34,352 nucleotides of DNA. It comes from SM23-28-2 sp964512285. Lineage in GTDB: Bacteria > Chloroflexota > Dehalococcoidia > SM23-28-2. Position numbers and translations under genes: made by a program. The notes under the pieces are model-generated. The model had not been told where the DNA came from. It ran no database searches and saw only the letters and a list, made by a program, of their open reading frames with translations. Each line of letters begins with the position of its first letter. Position 1 is the stretch's first letter. This document shows, one piece after another, positions 7,564 to 15,663 of this stretch. The stretch spans positions 1 to 34,352 of the forward strand of contig CAZEJO010000016.1 in the NCBI GenBank assembly GCA_964512285.1, read 5' to 3'.

Positions 7564-8760
7564 TTACGACCTCCCGGAGGCGGCGTCGCTGGCCACCGCT
7601 TCACTCTGCAGAGCCAGGTGGGCTACCTCGGCGAGCTCCATCACTTGCAGCTTCCCCTTGCCAATTACGTTCAGGCTGTCCTCCAGGCAGGATAGGCAGT
7701 AAGGACAGCAGGTAACCACTACCTCCGCTCCCGTCGCTGCGGCCTCTGGTATCCTCAGGTCGGAGAGGCGCTCACCGGCTGCCGTCTCCATCCACATCCG
7801 ACCGCCGCCACCACCGCAGCAGAGCGTATCCTCGCGACTACGCTCCATCTCCAGCAGTTCGAGGCCTGGGATGCTCTGAAGGACTTGGCGAGGCTCATCG
7901 CATATGCCGTTGCGACGGCTCAGGTAGCAGGGGTCGTGATAGGTTACCTTCAATGGAAGCTCATTCTCAAACTTAAGGCGCTCGCTCTCGATCAGTTCCA
8001 GAAGATACTGGCTGTAGTGCAGAGGGCGGAAGTCGCCGCTGAGGTTGGGGTATTGGTTGGCGAACATGTCGTAGGAGTGGGGGGAGATGGTGACTACTGT
8101 CTTCACACCTGCCTCCTGGAACAGGCGAGCGTTGGTGTCGATGATCTCTGCCGCATACTCTCCGTGGCCCATGCTCCTCGCGGCGTCGCCGCAGCTCGGC
8201 TCGCGCTCTCCCAGGGTGCCGAAAGTCACCCCGGCCGCTTCGAGTACCGACACCAGGGCGCGCGCCACCTTCTGGATGCGCCTGTCGTAGGCAGCATCGT
8301 CGCCCACGTAGAGAAGGATCTCGTCATCGGGCGAGAACTCCTTGACGGTGATGCCTTTCGTCCACAGAGGACGCTCCGACGGTGGGCGGCCCCAGGTATT
8401 GCCATCGAAGTAGATGTCCCAGAGCACGGTAGGGAGGCCTTCGGGGATCTCCCGCTCCTTCCAGGCCAACTGGCGCAAGCCGAGAATGGCCTTTGTGATG
8501 TCTACTTCATGCGGGCAACGACTCTCGCACCACAGGCAGGTGGTACACTCCCACAGGCCATCGGCCCAGCCGGGCAACCCTAGTTGGGCCTGGCGAACCA
8601 TCTTGCGGATGTTGATGGTTTCGTCTTTCACCAGCCCTAACGGGCAGATGGCCGTACAGACGCCACACTGGAAGCAAGGCGCTGCCGCCCCTCCCGTGGC
8701 CTTATTGACCCGTTCCCAGGTCTCGTCTTGCAGCAATATGCTATCAACTGACTGGCTCAC
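7564..8760 (-). CDS. HdrCB-like Fe-S oxidoreductase (HdrC ferredoxin domain fused to CCG domains)
   Basis: The 398-residue soluble protein joins an HdrC-like N-terminal part to an HdrB/HdrD-like C-terminal part. Two [4Fe-4S] motifs are visible: CFQCGVCTAICP (Cys29, 32, 35, 39) and CTTCLWCESRCP (Cys72, 75, 78, 82). The C-terminal CCG domain has HDPCYLSRRNG, then LCCGGGGG, then VTCCPYCLSCLED, the ligand set for a noncubane cluster in HdrB-type proteins. The first CCG copy is degenerate (PSCGDAARSMG). The GTG start overlaps the hdrA stop by 17 bases, so translation is likely coupled. There is no membrane anchor. In methanogens HdrB reduces the CoM-S-S-CoB heterodisulfide; here the substrate is unknown. 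The next genes are etfA and etfB, making it a candidate bridge between ETF and HdrA. Confidence 0.85.
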   Translation of the reverse strand: MSQSVDSILLQDETWERVNKATGGAAAPCFQCGVCTAICPLGLVKDETINIRKMVRQAQLGLPGWADGLWECTTCLWCESRCPHEVDITKAILGLRQLAWKEREIPEGLPTVLWDIYFDGNTWGRPPSERPLWTKGITVKEFSPDDEILLYVGDDAAYDRRIQKVARALVSVLEAAGVTFGTLGEREPSCGDAARSMGHGEYAAEIIDTNARLFQEAGVKTVVTISPHSYDMFANQYPNLSGDFRPLHYSQYLLELIESERLKFENELPLKVTYHDPCYLSRRNGICDEPRQVLQSIPGLELLEMERSREDTLCCGGGGGRMWMETAAGERLSDLRIPEAAATGAEVVVTCCPYCLSCLEDSLNVIGKGKLQVMELAEVAHLALQSEAVASDAASGRS

Positions 8761-11700
8761 GGCTGGCCACTCCTTCGGCTAGTTTCTGCGCATAGTTCTG
8801 GACCACCTCGTGCATCTCTCGCATCTTGGCGGCCCACTCCTTGCCTTCAGACGCCGAGTTCCAGTGAAGCTGTAGGCGCTCAGGATCGATACCCTGGCGG
8901 GTGAACTTGCGATGCCAGAACTCGAATCGCTTGACGGTCTGCTTGTTGGCGAAGTTGTAGTGACAGTCGGATCCCTTCTCGGTTAGCCGACAACCCGTGA
9001 CCAGAACCGCCCCTGCCCCCTTATCGAAGGCGCGAGCGATGAATCTCTCCTCGATGCGGGCCGAGCACATCATCCTGATGATGCGAGCCGATGGGGGATA
9101 CTGGATCTTCTCGATGCCCGCTTGGTCAGCGCCGGGGTAGGAGCACCAGTTGCAGGTGAAGACCACCACCTTCTCCTCAGGCTTCTCGCTCAGAGCAGCG
9201 TCGATCTGGGCCAGGACCTGCTCCTTGGTGAAGTAGGGCATGATCACCGCATCGTAGTTGCAGATTGCGGCGCAGTTGCCGCACCCCGTGCAGGCCGCCT
9301 CGTGGAACACGATTTCGCCTTCCTTCACCTTGCCGATGAGCTCGATGGCGCCGAAGGGGCAGGCCGAAACGCAGATGCCGCACTTTATGCACTTGTCCTC
9401 GACCAGTTGGGCGGTGATGGGCTCCTTCTCGATGGTGTCCCGGCACAGGATCTTTCCCGCGTTGGACGCCGCCGCCAGAGCCTGGGCAATGCTCTCCCGC
9501 ACATCCTTGGGGTACTGAACCGTCCCTGCCAGGTAGATACCGGGCGAGGCTGCCTCGGCGGGGCCCAGCTTGGGGTGGCGCTCCAGCAGGAAGCCGTCCT
9601 CGCTATGGGCCACCGTGAGTTGTTCAGAGACGGTCTCCTCCTGGGGTCTGAGCCCTACCGTAAGCACCAGCAAGTCGGTGGGGATGTTCATCCCTACGCC
9701 CGTGAGCTCATCATTCAGCGACACGGTGCCGTTGGAATAGGTGATGACCTTGTCTGGCGTGCTGTCGGGCTCGTAGCGGAAGAACTGGACGCCCTCTCTT
9801 AGAGCCTCCTCATACATCTCCTCGGCCTTGCGGCTGAAGGTGCGGATATCGCGGTAGAGGACTCGCACCTTCTTGCCGGCTCGGCGCAGCTTCAGCGCCT
9901 GGCCGATCATGTTTGTGCAGCCGTAGCGGCAGCAGCCAATGCTATCGGTGCGAGAGCCCACGCAAGCGATGAAGGTGACATGCTCGCCCGGCACGTCAGG
10001 CATCATGCCCGCCAGGTCCAGGTTGGTGACCACGCGGGGGTCCTGACCGTAGTTGAATTCGGTTGGCTCGTAAGGTCGCGAGCCCATAGCCAGGACTATC
10101 GCGCCTGCCTGTAACTCCGTGCCATCCGTCAGGCGAGCGCTGAAGTTGCCCACGAAGCCGCTGATGAGCTCGACCTCCGTGCCGAGGTGTAGGTGAACGC
10201 CGGTCTCCTCTACCTCTTTCTTCTTCTCCTTTATTAGGTCGCTCGCATTCGGGCCAGCGGGGGCGAGTCGTCCCAGCCGCCGCAGCATGCCACCCAACTC
10301 CGGTTCCTTCTCCACAAGGTGAGTCTCGTAACCCTGCTGGGCCAGGTTGGCAGCAGCGGTCATGCCAGCGATGCCACCGCCGATCACCAGCGCCTTCTGA
10401 ATCACTGGCGCGTGGGTAGTCTCCAGTGGCTGGAGCAGGCGGGCCTTGTCCACACCCATCTTGATCATGTCGCGGCCCTTGAGATTCGCTTCCTCCGGAT
10501 AGTCCGCGTGTACCCAGGAGTCCTGGTTCCTCAGGTTGACCATCTCTAGGAGGTAGGGGTTAAGGCCGCCCAGGCGGCAGGCTCGGCGGAAGGTCGGTTC
10601 GTGGGTCTTCGGGGAGCAGGCGGCTACCACCGCCCGGGTGATCTTCTTCTCGTGGATGACTTCGGCGATCTCCTGCACTTGGTTGCCAGCACAGCTGAAC
10701 ATCTGACTCTGAGCGTGGACGACGTCCGGCAGGGTGAGCGCGTACTCCACTGTCTTATCCACATCGATGACGCTAGCGATGTTCGAGCCGCAGTGGCACA
10801 CGAAAACACCGATGCGGGGTTCCTCCACGTTTTCGATGGGTTCGCCCATCTCCGGCTCCGGCCACTCCCTGTGGTCGATGTGGGTCAGGGCGGAGGCCGC
10901 CGCCCCACTCCCTTCAGCGACGCTATCGGGGATGTCCTTGGGCCCGCTGGCGCAGCCGGCCACCAAGATGCCGGGCCGGGTAGTGCTGACCACTCCTCCC
11001 GCGGCCTCTACCGTCTTCAGAAAGCCGTCCTCGTCCACCTCTATCCCCAGCACTTCGGTCAGCTTCTCCAGCCCCTCGGGTGGCCGCACCGCTGTGGCCA
11101 GGACCACCATGTCTGCCTCGGCCGTTTCCAACTGGCTGGTGTCGGTGTTCTCGTAGCGGACGATGAGGCCCTTGCCATTGGGGCTAATGTCCGCCGGGTG
11201 GCCACGAACGAACTTAGCACCCTCCTGCCGTGTGCGGTCGAAGAATGCGTCGAAGCCCTTGCCATAGGCTCGCACGTCCATGTAGAGGACGGTGATGTCC
11301 TTAACGCCGTGGGTGAGAGCCTGGTAGGTCTCCTTGATGGAGTACATGCAGCAGAAGCGAGAGCAGTAGCGGTAGAAGTGGCGGTCGCGCGAGCCCACGC
11401 AGAGGACGAAGAAAATGTTCTTGGGGTGTCGGCCGGTGGAAGGCTTGAGGATCTCGCCGCCGGTTGGACCCATCGAGGCGAGCATTCGCTCGAATTCCAT
11501 GGAGGTGAGCACGTCGGGGTGCTTGCCGTAGCCATAGTGGCGGAGGAGCGACGGGTCGATGAGGTCAAAGCCAACGGCCACGATGATGGCGGCTACTTCC
11601 CTGGTCAACACCTGCTCGCGAGGCATGAAGAAGTCGATGCACTTGGGTCCGCAAGCCTGGATACAGCGATCGCAGGGGAAGTAGTTGGGCGGCTCGTTCA

Positions 11701-12154
11701 GGCAGAGGTCCAGGTCTATGATGTAAGGGGCAGGCTCAGCCTGATCCATGGGGGTGTAGATCGCCTTACGGGAGGCCATGCCCACATCGAACTCGTTGGG
11801 TGTGCACTGGGGGCAAGCCTCGGCGCACAAGTCGCAGCGCGTGCACTCGTCGGTCACGAAGCGCGACTGCTGCCTGATGCTGACACGGAAGCTACCTTCC
11901 TCTCCCTCTACCGACTCCACCTCGGCGGGGGAAAGGACCTCGATGTTCGCGTGCTCTCCGACCTCGGAGAGTTTGGGCATCTCAATTCATATGGAGCAGT
12001 CCAGGGTGGGGAAGTTCTTATCCAGGGCGGCCATCTTGCCGCCGATGGTAGGCGACTTCTCCACCAGCACCACCTTGCTGCCGGAGTCGGCCAGGTCCAG
12101 GGCCGCCTGAACGCCGGCGATGCCGCCGCCTATGATTAACACCGTGTCCTTCAT
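8744..12154 (-). CDS. hdrA: Selenocysteine-containing HdrA-HdrA-MvhD fusion, electron-bifurcating flavoprotein
   Basis: Read through an in-frame TGA (11987-11989) as selenocysteine, the product has 1136 residues. Module 1: FAD-binding GGGIAG at 9-14, then DCS-I-U-I with Cys53 and Sec56, a [4Fe-4S] motif CTRCDLCAEACP from 104 and more Cys at 151-172. Module 2: thioredoxin-like HdrA N-terminal part with CHCG (453-456), FSCAG and ACSP (512-515), then a second Rossmann GGGIAG (592-597) lacking the Cys/Sec loop. After these come two ferredoxin clusters (CIKCGICVSACP at 922, CTGCGNCAAIC at 955) and an MvhD domain with CNWCSY, MCS and DCHY (995-1066). The ATG at 12154 overlaps the korC stop as ATGA. 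Starting at the ATG at 11980 instead would delete the FAD-binding N terminus. HdrA proteins are the FAD bifurcation centres of Hdr complexes; MvhD links them to electron donors. Confidence 0.88.
11954..11971 (-). promoter_or_regulatory. Bacterial SECIS-like hairpin for Sec insertion in hdrA
   Basis: On the mRNA the sequence is CUCUCCG-AGGU-CGGAGAG: a perfect 7-bp stem with an AGGU apical loop. The last 6 bp of the stem, CUCUCC/GGAGAG, frame a GAGGUC segment that contains the GGUC core also found in the E. coli fdhF SECIS loop. Twenty-one nucleotides separate the UGA from the GAGGUC segment, within the 16-37 nt window accepted for bacterial SECIS elements, and G occupies the second loop position as expected for SelB binding. 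It lies inside the coding region and encodes the conserved segment KLSEVGEH. Confidence 0.8.
11987..11989 (-). other. In-frame UGA read as selenocysteine (Sec56 of HdrA)
   Basis: The codon sits at the second Cys position of the HdrA motif D-C-S-x-C, followed by x-x-x-P-K-x-x-E-V-G-x-H-x-N-I, which is conserved on both sides of the TGA. The frame is open without any other stop from 12154 to 8744. Other genes in the window (atpD, meaB, korC, korD and the ThDP enzyme) end in TGA, so global reassignment of TGA is unlikely. Confidence 0.83.
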
Positions 12155-12690
12155 GACGCCTCCTGCTTCTTCGCATAGTCGTAGCCAGCGTTGAAAGCCT
12201 TAAGGTTCAGGTCCACCAGGCGGGGCCGCAGCGTATTGCGGATCGACTCCTCCCCCGCCTGGGGGCTTATCAGGCCGGTAGCGCCGCTGAAGAAGCCCAC
12301 CATGACCACATTGGCCACGATGCGTCTGCCTAGCTCCTCGGCTATGCGTGTGGCTGGAATCCCTCGGTATGGACCCTCGTCTGCAGAGGGCCTGACTAGA
12401 TCCGACTCGATAAGGAGGATGCCGTCCTTCACCATGCTGGGACGGTAGCGCTCGTAGGCCTCCTGAAACATAGCCACCAAGTGGTCGGGGTCCGTTATCA
12501 GAGGGTAGTCGATGGGATCGTCGGCGATGATGACGTCGGCGTTGCTGGCACCGCCGCGGGCCTCAGGCCCGTAGGACTGGGTGAGAACTGCCTCCTTGCC
12601 GTCGTAGAGGGCTGCCGCTTTGCCGATAAGCAGGCCCCCCAGGAGCATGCCCTGCCCGCCGAAGCCGGCGACTCTGATGTCGTGTCGCAT
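12151..12690 (-). CDS. korC: 2-oxoacid:ferredoxin oxidoreductase subunit gamma
   Basis: The 179-residue product is the gamma subunit of a pyruvate/2-oxoglutarate:ferredoxin oxidoreductase, the domain that binds CoA. It starts MRHDIRVAGFGGQGMLLGG, the family hallmark, and continues with TQSYGPEARGGASNADVIIAD in two blocks and a late VMVGFFSGATGLI segment. Length is typical. ATG at 12690 has AGGAG 8 bases upstream. It is 3 bases after korB and its stop overlaps the hdrA start as ATGA, giving strong translational coupling between the oxidoreductase and the Sec-HdrA fusion. Substrate (2-oxoglutarate, branched or aryl 2-oxoacid) cannot be fixed from sequence; the D-A-B-C order resembles methanogen korDABC. 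Confidence 0.92.
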   Translation of the reverse strand: MRHDIRVAGFGGQGMLLGGLLIGKAAALYDGKEAVLTQSYGPEARGGASNADVIIADDPIDYPLITDPDHLVAMFQEAYERYRPSMVKDGILLIESDLVRPSADEGPYRGIPATRIAEELGRRIVANVVMVGFFSGATGLISPQAGEESIRNTLRPRLVDLNLKAFNAGYDYAKKQEAS

Positions 12691-12693
12691 CGC

Positions 12694-13533
12694 CTACTCT
12701 CCTTCTTTCTTCTTCATCATCGCCAGGGGATCGAAGGGTGCTTTGTCGATATCCACAAAGTTGCCCATGACGAAGGGAGCATCTTTACGTCGCAGGTCGA
12801 TATCCACGTCCGGCAGGTGGGCGTTATGGTCCACCACGCAGCGCTCGCGGTACAGCCACACCTCCTCTATGGCGTCCCCAATGTCGTTGGGGCTGCCGAA
12901 ACCCACCGGGCAGGGAGACAGCACCTCGATGAAGGTGAAGCCCTTCTTCTGCATGGCCCGCAGGATAGCCTCCTTGAGCTGGCGGACGTGCAGGGCTGTC
13001 CAGCGGGCCACAAACACCGCCCCACAAGCCGCCGCCAGATAGGGCAGGTTGAAAGGCGGCTCGGTATTGCCGTAGGGGGCGGTGGTAGCTCGTGCGCCCA
13101 GGGGGGTAGTCGGTCCTGCCTGGCCGCCGGTCATACCGTAATTGAAGTTATTGATGCAAATGACGTTGATGTCCACGTTGCGGCGGGCGGCGTGGATGAA
13201 GTGGTTGCCGCCGATGCCAAAGAGGTCGCCGTCGCCACTGAACACGGTCACCTCCATCTCTGGCTTCACCACGGCTATCGCCAGAGCAAAGGGGATGCCC
13301 CTGCCGTGGGTGGTGTGGTAAGAGTCGACATCCATGTAGCCGGGAACCCGTGCTGAGCAGCCGATGCCGGACACGCACGCGTGCTGATCCTTGGGGATGC
13401 CTGACTCCAGGATGGCCTGGGCATAGGCGTGGGTCGCGGGGCCGATGCCGCAGCCGGGGCAAAACATGTGGGGCAGCCGGTCCGCCCGGAAGACGCTGTC
13501 AATGGGGTGACTTTTGACTACGGTCTCACGCAT
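12694..13533 (-). CDS. korB: 2-oxoacid:ferredoxin oxidoreductase subunit beta (ThDP-binding)
   Basis: The 279-residue subunit binds thiamine diphosphate and a proximal [4Fe-4S] cluster. FCPGCGIG (Cys25, Cys28) and SGIGCSAR give the cluster ligands. GDGDLFGIGGNHF at 100-112 with NNFNYGMTGGQ at 128-138 is the ThDP/Mg2+ motif. The downstream TTPLGARATTAPYGN and SPCPVGFG segments are typical of the KorB/PorB family, and SPC may provide the fourth cluster Cys. ATG at 13533 is preceded by GAGG and overlaps the korA stop by 8 bases. The complex oxidatively decarboxylates a 2-oxoacid with CoA and reduces ferredoxin, the low-potential electron source for the neighbouring HdrA/MvhD protein (inference). 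Confidence 0.94.
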   Translation of the reverse strand: MRETVVKSHPIDSVFRADRLPHMFCPGCGIGPATHAYAQAILESGIPKDQHACVSGIGCSARVPGYMDVDSYHTTHGRGIPFALAIAVVKPEMEVTVFSGDGDLFGIGGNHFIHAARRNVDINVICINNFNYGMTGGQAGPTTPLGARATTAPYGNTEPPFNLPYLAAACGAVFVARWTALHVRQLKEAILRAMQKKGFTFIEVLSPCPVGFGSPNDIGDAIEEVWLYRERCVVDHNAHLPDVDIDLRRKDAPFVMGNFVDIDKAPFDPLAMMKKKEGE

Positions 13534-14689
13534 TCTTGTTTACCTCTCTGATAGCGTCCAGGATGGGGTCCGGCGCCATCATGACCCCGCCGGCATGGTT
13601 GACGCCGACTACCGGCAGGCTGGTGAAGCGCTCCGTCTCCCTGGACATCTGGCCCAAATTAAGCTCTGGCACCACAAACGCCTTGACCTGGTTGCTTAGC
13701 TCCCTCACCTTGTTCTCGGGGAACGGCCAGACGGTGATGAGGCGCAGGAGGCCCACCCGGATACCCTCCTTGCGTGCCTCGTTTACCGCCCGGCGAGCCG
13801 AGCGGGCTGTGGAGCCGTAGGCAATAACCGCTATCTCGCAGTCATCCAGGAATATTTCGTCGTACTCGATGATCTGGTCGACGTGCAGGCGAATCTTGTT
13901 CACCAGGCGACGCACCAAGCGGTCATGGGGCTCGGCGAAGGTGGCCGGATAGCCCTTCTCGTCGTGGGTGAGGCTGTCGTAGTTCACTCGGTAGCCCTCG
14001 CCTGCATGGACAATGGGCGGCACCAGGTCCTCGTCTTCCGCCAGGAAGGGAAGAAAGGACTCATCCCCTGGCTTATGCCGAGGCCGCTTTCGCTCCACCC
14101 GCGGGATCTGGTCGGCGGGCGGTATTACTACCCGCTCCGTCATGTGCCCTATCAGCTCATCGGCCATGACGAACACGGGGATTCGCCAGCGATCGGCGGT
14201 GTTGAAGGCCTTGATCACGTGGTCGAAGGCCTCCTGGGGTGAGGAGGGGGCGTAGGCCACGATCTCGTAGTCGCCGTGGGAGCCCCACTTGGCCTGCATC
14301 ATGTCGGACTGGCCCACCAGGGTGGGGAGGCCGGTGGAGGGGGCGCCTCGCTGTATGTTGACGACCACGCAGGGGGCCTCCATCATGGCCGCCATCCCTA
14401 TGTTCTCCATCATCAGGGAGAAACCAGGGCCGGATGTGGCAGTCATCGCCCTGGCCCCGGCCAGGGAAGCCCCCACCAGGGCAGACATGCTGGCCAGCTC
14501 GTCCTCCATCTGGACGAAGATGGCTCCCACCGCTGGCATGCGGCGGGACAGTCTCTCAGGCGTCTCCGTGGAGGGGGTGATAGGATAGCCGGCAAAAACA
14601 TCGCAGCCGGCGGCCATGGCTCCTTCGGCGCAGGCGTGGTCGCCCAGCAGGAAGTGGCTGCCGGTTAGCACACGCTCTTCAGCACTCAT
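13526..14689 (-). CDS. korA: 2-oxoacid:ferredoxin oxidoreductase subunit alpha
   Basis: The 387-residue alpha subunit contains the pyrimidine-binding domain and the transketolase C-terminal domain. The signature AGYPITPSTETPERL is at about 33-47, followed by MEDELASMSALVGASLAGARAMTATSGPG in adjoining blocks and NIQRGAPSTGLPT. A GESF-like region and IAYGSTARSARRAV near 285-300 mark the C-terminal domain. There is no fused gamma domain at the N terminus; gamma is the separate korC. The start at 14689 overlaps the korD stop as ATGA. The Y-P-I-T-P-S-T-E motif is shared by 2-oxoglutarate- and 2-oxoisovalerate-type enzymes, so I name it Kor by operon order only. Confidence 0.93.
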   Translation of the reverse strand: MSAEERVLTGSHFLLGDHACAEGAMAAGCDVFAGYPITPSTETPERLSRRMPAVGAIFVQMEDELASMSALVGASLAGARAMTATSGPGFSLMMENIGMAAMMEAPCVVVNIQRGAPSTGLPTLVGQSDMMQAKWGSHGDYEIVAYAPSSPQEAFDHVIKAFNTADRWRIPVFVMADELIGHMTERVVIPPADQIPRVERKRPRHKPGDESFLPFLAEDEDLVPPIVHAGEGYRVNYDSLTHDEKGYPATFAEPHDRLVRRLVNKIRLHVDQIIEYDEIFLDDCEIAVIAYGSTARSARRAVNEARKEGIRVGLLRLITVWPFPENKVRELSNQVKAFVVPELNLGQMSRETERFTSLPVVGVNHAGGVMMAPDPILDAIREVNKNA

Positions 14690-14973
14690 TTGGCGGTCTC
14701 CTCTTCGACGATCTCCTCGGTGTAGATGGCAAACTCAGGGCAGAGAATCGAGCAGAACTGGCAGGCAATGCATTCGTCTTCCTTGCCCTCGGCTACGATA
14801 GGATAGTGGTATCCTTTAGCGTTCATTTCAGTGGTCTCTACAAGGACATCTCGGGGACAGAAATCAATGCAAAACCTGCAAGCTTTGCAGCGCTCAGGAA
14901 TGATGTATACTCGCCCTCGCGGGATACGCACCTTTGTGCGATCCAGCGGTTGGCGTGCGATAACTTCCGCCAT
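14686..14973 (-). CDS. korD: 2-oxoacid:ferredoxin oxidoreductase subunit delta (2x[4Fe-4S] ferredoxin)
   Basis: The 95-residue polyferredoxin-type subunit has CKACRFCIDFCP (Cys29, 32, 35, 39) and CIACQFCSILCPE (Cys68, 71, 74, 78), enough for two [4Fe-4S] clusters. Such delta subunits relay electrons from the ThDP site to free ferredoxin or a partner enzyme. The segment TTEMNAKGYHYP between the clusters is typical of KorD/VorD proteins. ATG at 14973 is preceded by GGAGG. It is the first enzyme gene after rrf2 (58 bases downstream of that stop) and overlaps korA by 4 bases. Confidence 0.93.
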   Translation of the reverse strand: MAEVIARQPLDRTKVRIPRGRVYIIPERCKACRFCIDFCPRDVLVETTEMNAKGYHYPIVAEGKEDECIACQFCSILCPEFAIYTEEIVEEETAK

Positions 14974-15031
14974 CCTAGCACCTCCGCAAAAAGCGAGCCT
15001 CTCCGGTGAGAAGCGCTCGTGGGACTTGGTT

Positions 15032-15436
15032 CTATTTGGTTTGGTCGCCGTTCAGCAAGCCGGCAAACGTGACACTGCTCAGCTTGGCCACACCCAGGAG
15101 TAGTACCTCATGCCCCATCTTGTACACGGGACAGAAGGACTCGCGGCCACACTCGTCCGGGGCTAGCAAACAGCGGTCCGTCTTGACAGGCCCGTCGACG
15201 GCCTCGATCACGTCCAGAAGGGTAATCTGGTCCGGCGAGCAGGCCAAGCCAAGGCAACCTAAGCGGCCTCGCCTGTTCTCCAGGATGCCCGTCTTGGCCA
15301 GGCGCTGAGAGATCCTGCCCACATAGGATGGTGAAAGGTCCTGGCGCTGGGCGATCTCCCTGATCCGCGCCTCCCGATGGAGCGACAGATCCAACACTAC
15401 CCTTATCGCGTAATCAGCTTGCCGGCTTACTCGCAC
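15032..15436 (-). CDS. Rrf2-family transcriptional regulator with three conserved cysteines
   Basis: The 134-residue protein is an Rrf2-type winged-helix regulator (IscR/NsrR/CymR family). The start MRVSRQADYAIRVVLDLS and the recognition segment LSPSYVGRISQRLAKTG at about 34-50 are diagnostic. Three cysteines at 89, 96 and 102 in RCLLAPDECGRESFCPVYK match the Fe-S ligand pattern of IscR/NsrR, so it probably senses Fe-S, NO or redox status. The start is GTG with only a weak upstream purine stretch. It is encoded in the same direction as and just upstream of korD, and divergent from the molybdoenzyme operon, so it likely controls one or both. Which signal it senses is unknown. Confidence 0.9.
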   Translation of the reverse strand: MRVSRQADYAIRVVLDLSLHREARIREIAQRQDLSPSYVGRISQRLAKTGILENRRGRLGCLGLACSPDQITLLDVIEAVDGPVKTDRCLLAPDECGRESFCPVYKMGHEVLLLGVAKLSSVTFAGLLNGDQTK

Positions 15437-15663
15437 GTTTCTCTTGGCCGAGAAAAAAAGTTTAAATCTCCGGTATGTTTAATCCTAACAGCGCCTCGAA
15501 CCTAGCGCAACGCCTCAAGACCGCTGATCAGAAAAAACCCATCTTCCAGAGTGTATAGCCCCGCCTATCAGGTTCATTCAGGTCTGATAGGGAGTATCGA
15601 CCAGTCCGAGTATACAATGGCAGCCCTTACGGTCAACTTTGCCTAACGGACATCGCCCCTTGT
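15437..15663. other. Divergent control region between rrf2-kor-hdr-etf and the molybdoenzyme operon
   Basis: This 227-base gap holds the likely promoters of both operons. Minus strand: a weak promoter-like pair TTGCGC (15505-15510) and TAGGAT (15482-15487), 17 bases apart. Beside it is a direct repeat GTTTAAATC (15460-15468) and GTTTAATCC (15477-15485). Plus strand: TACAAT at 15613-15618 as a possible -10 for the molybdoenzyme. A perfect 8-bp inverted repeat lies at 15564-15591 (separate entry). No gene is seen here. Confidence 0.5.
15564..15591. promoter_or_regulatory. Palindromic operator candidate CCTATCAG-N12-CTGATAGG
   Basis: Perfect 8-bp arms are separated by 12 bases, giving a 28-bp element in the middle of the divergent region. 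Its right arm overlaps the place where a -35 box for the TACAAT at 15613 would lie. Without a T-tract and with no gene end nearby it is unlikely to be a terminator. Size and location fit a dimeric regulator site, possibly for the adjacent Rrf2 protein, but the arms do not match a known IscR or NsrR consensus. Confidence 0.5.

Noticed and set aside
10601..12139. Long plus-strand open frame (512 codons) opposite hdrA, and a similar one at 6343-7467 opposite etfA/etfB
   Set aside because: They mirror the real minus-strand genes, contain no family motif, and have the His/Val/Gly-rich composition typical of antisense frames in GC-rich DNA.
11980..12154. Pseudogene or sequencing error as the cause of the TGA in hdrA
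   Set aside because: A random stop would not be expected exactly at the Cys/Sec position, followed at the correct distance by a SECIS-like hairpin, with no other disruption in 3.4 kb. Still, this alternative is not fully excluded without Sec machinery evidence.
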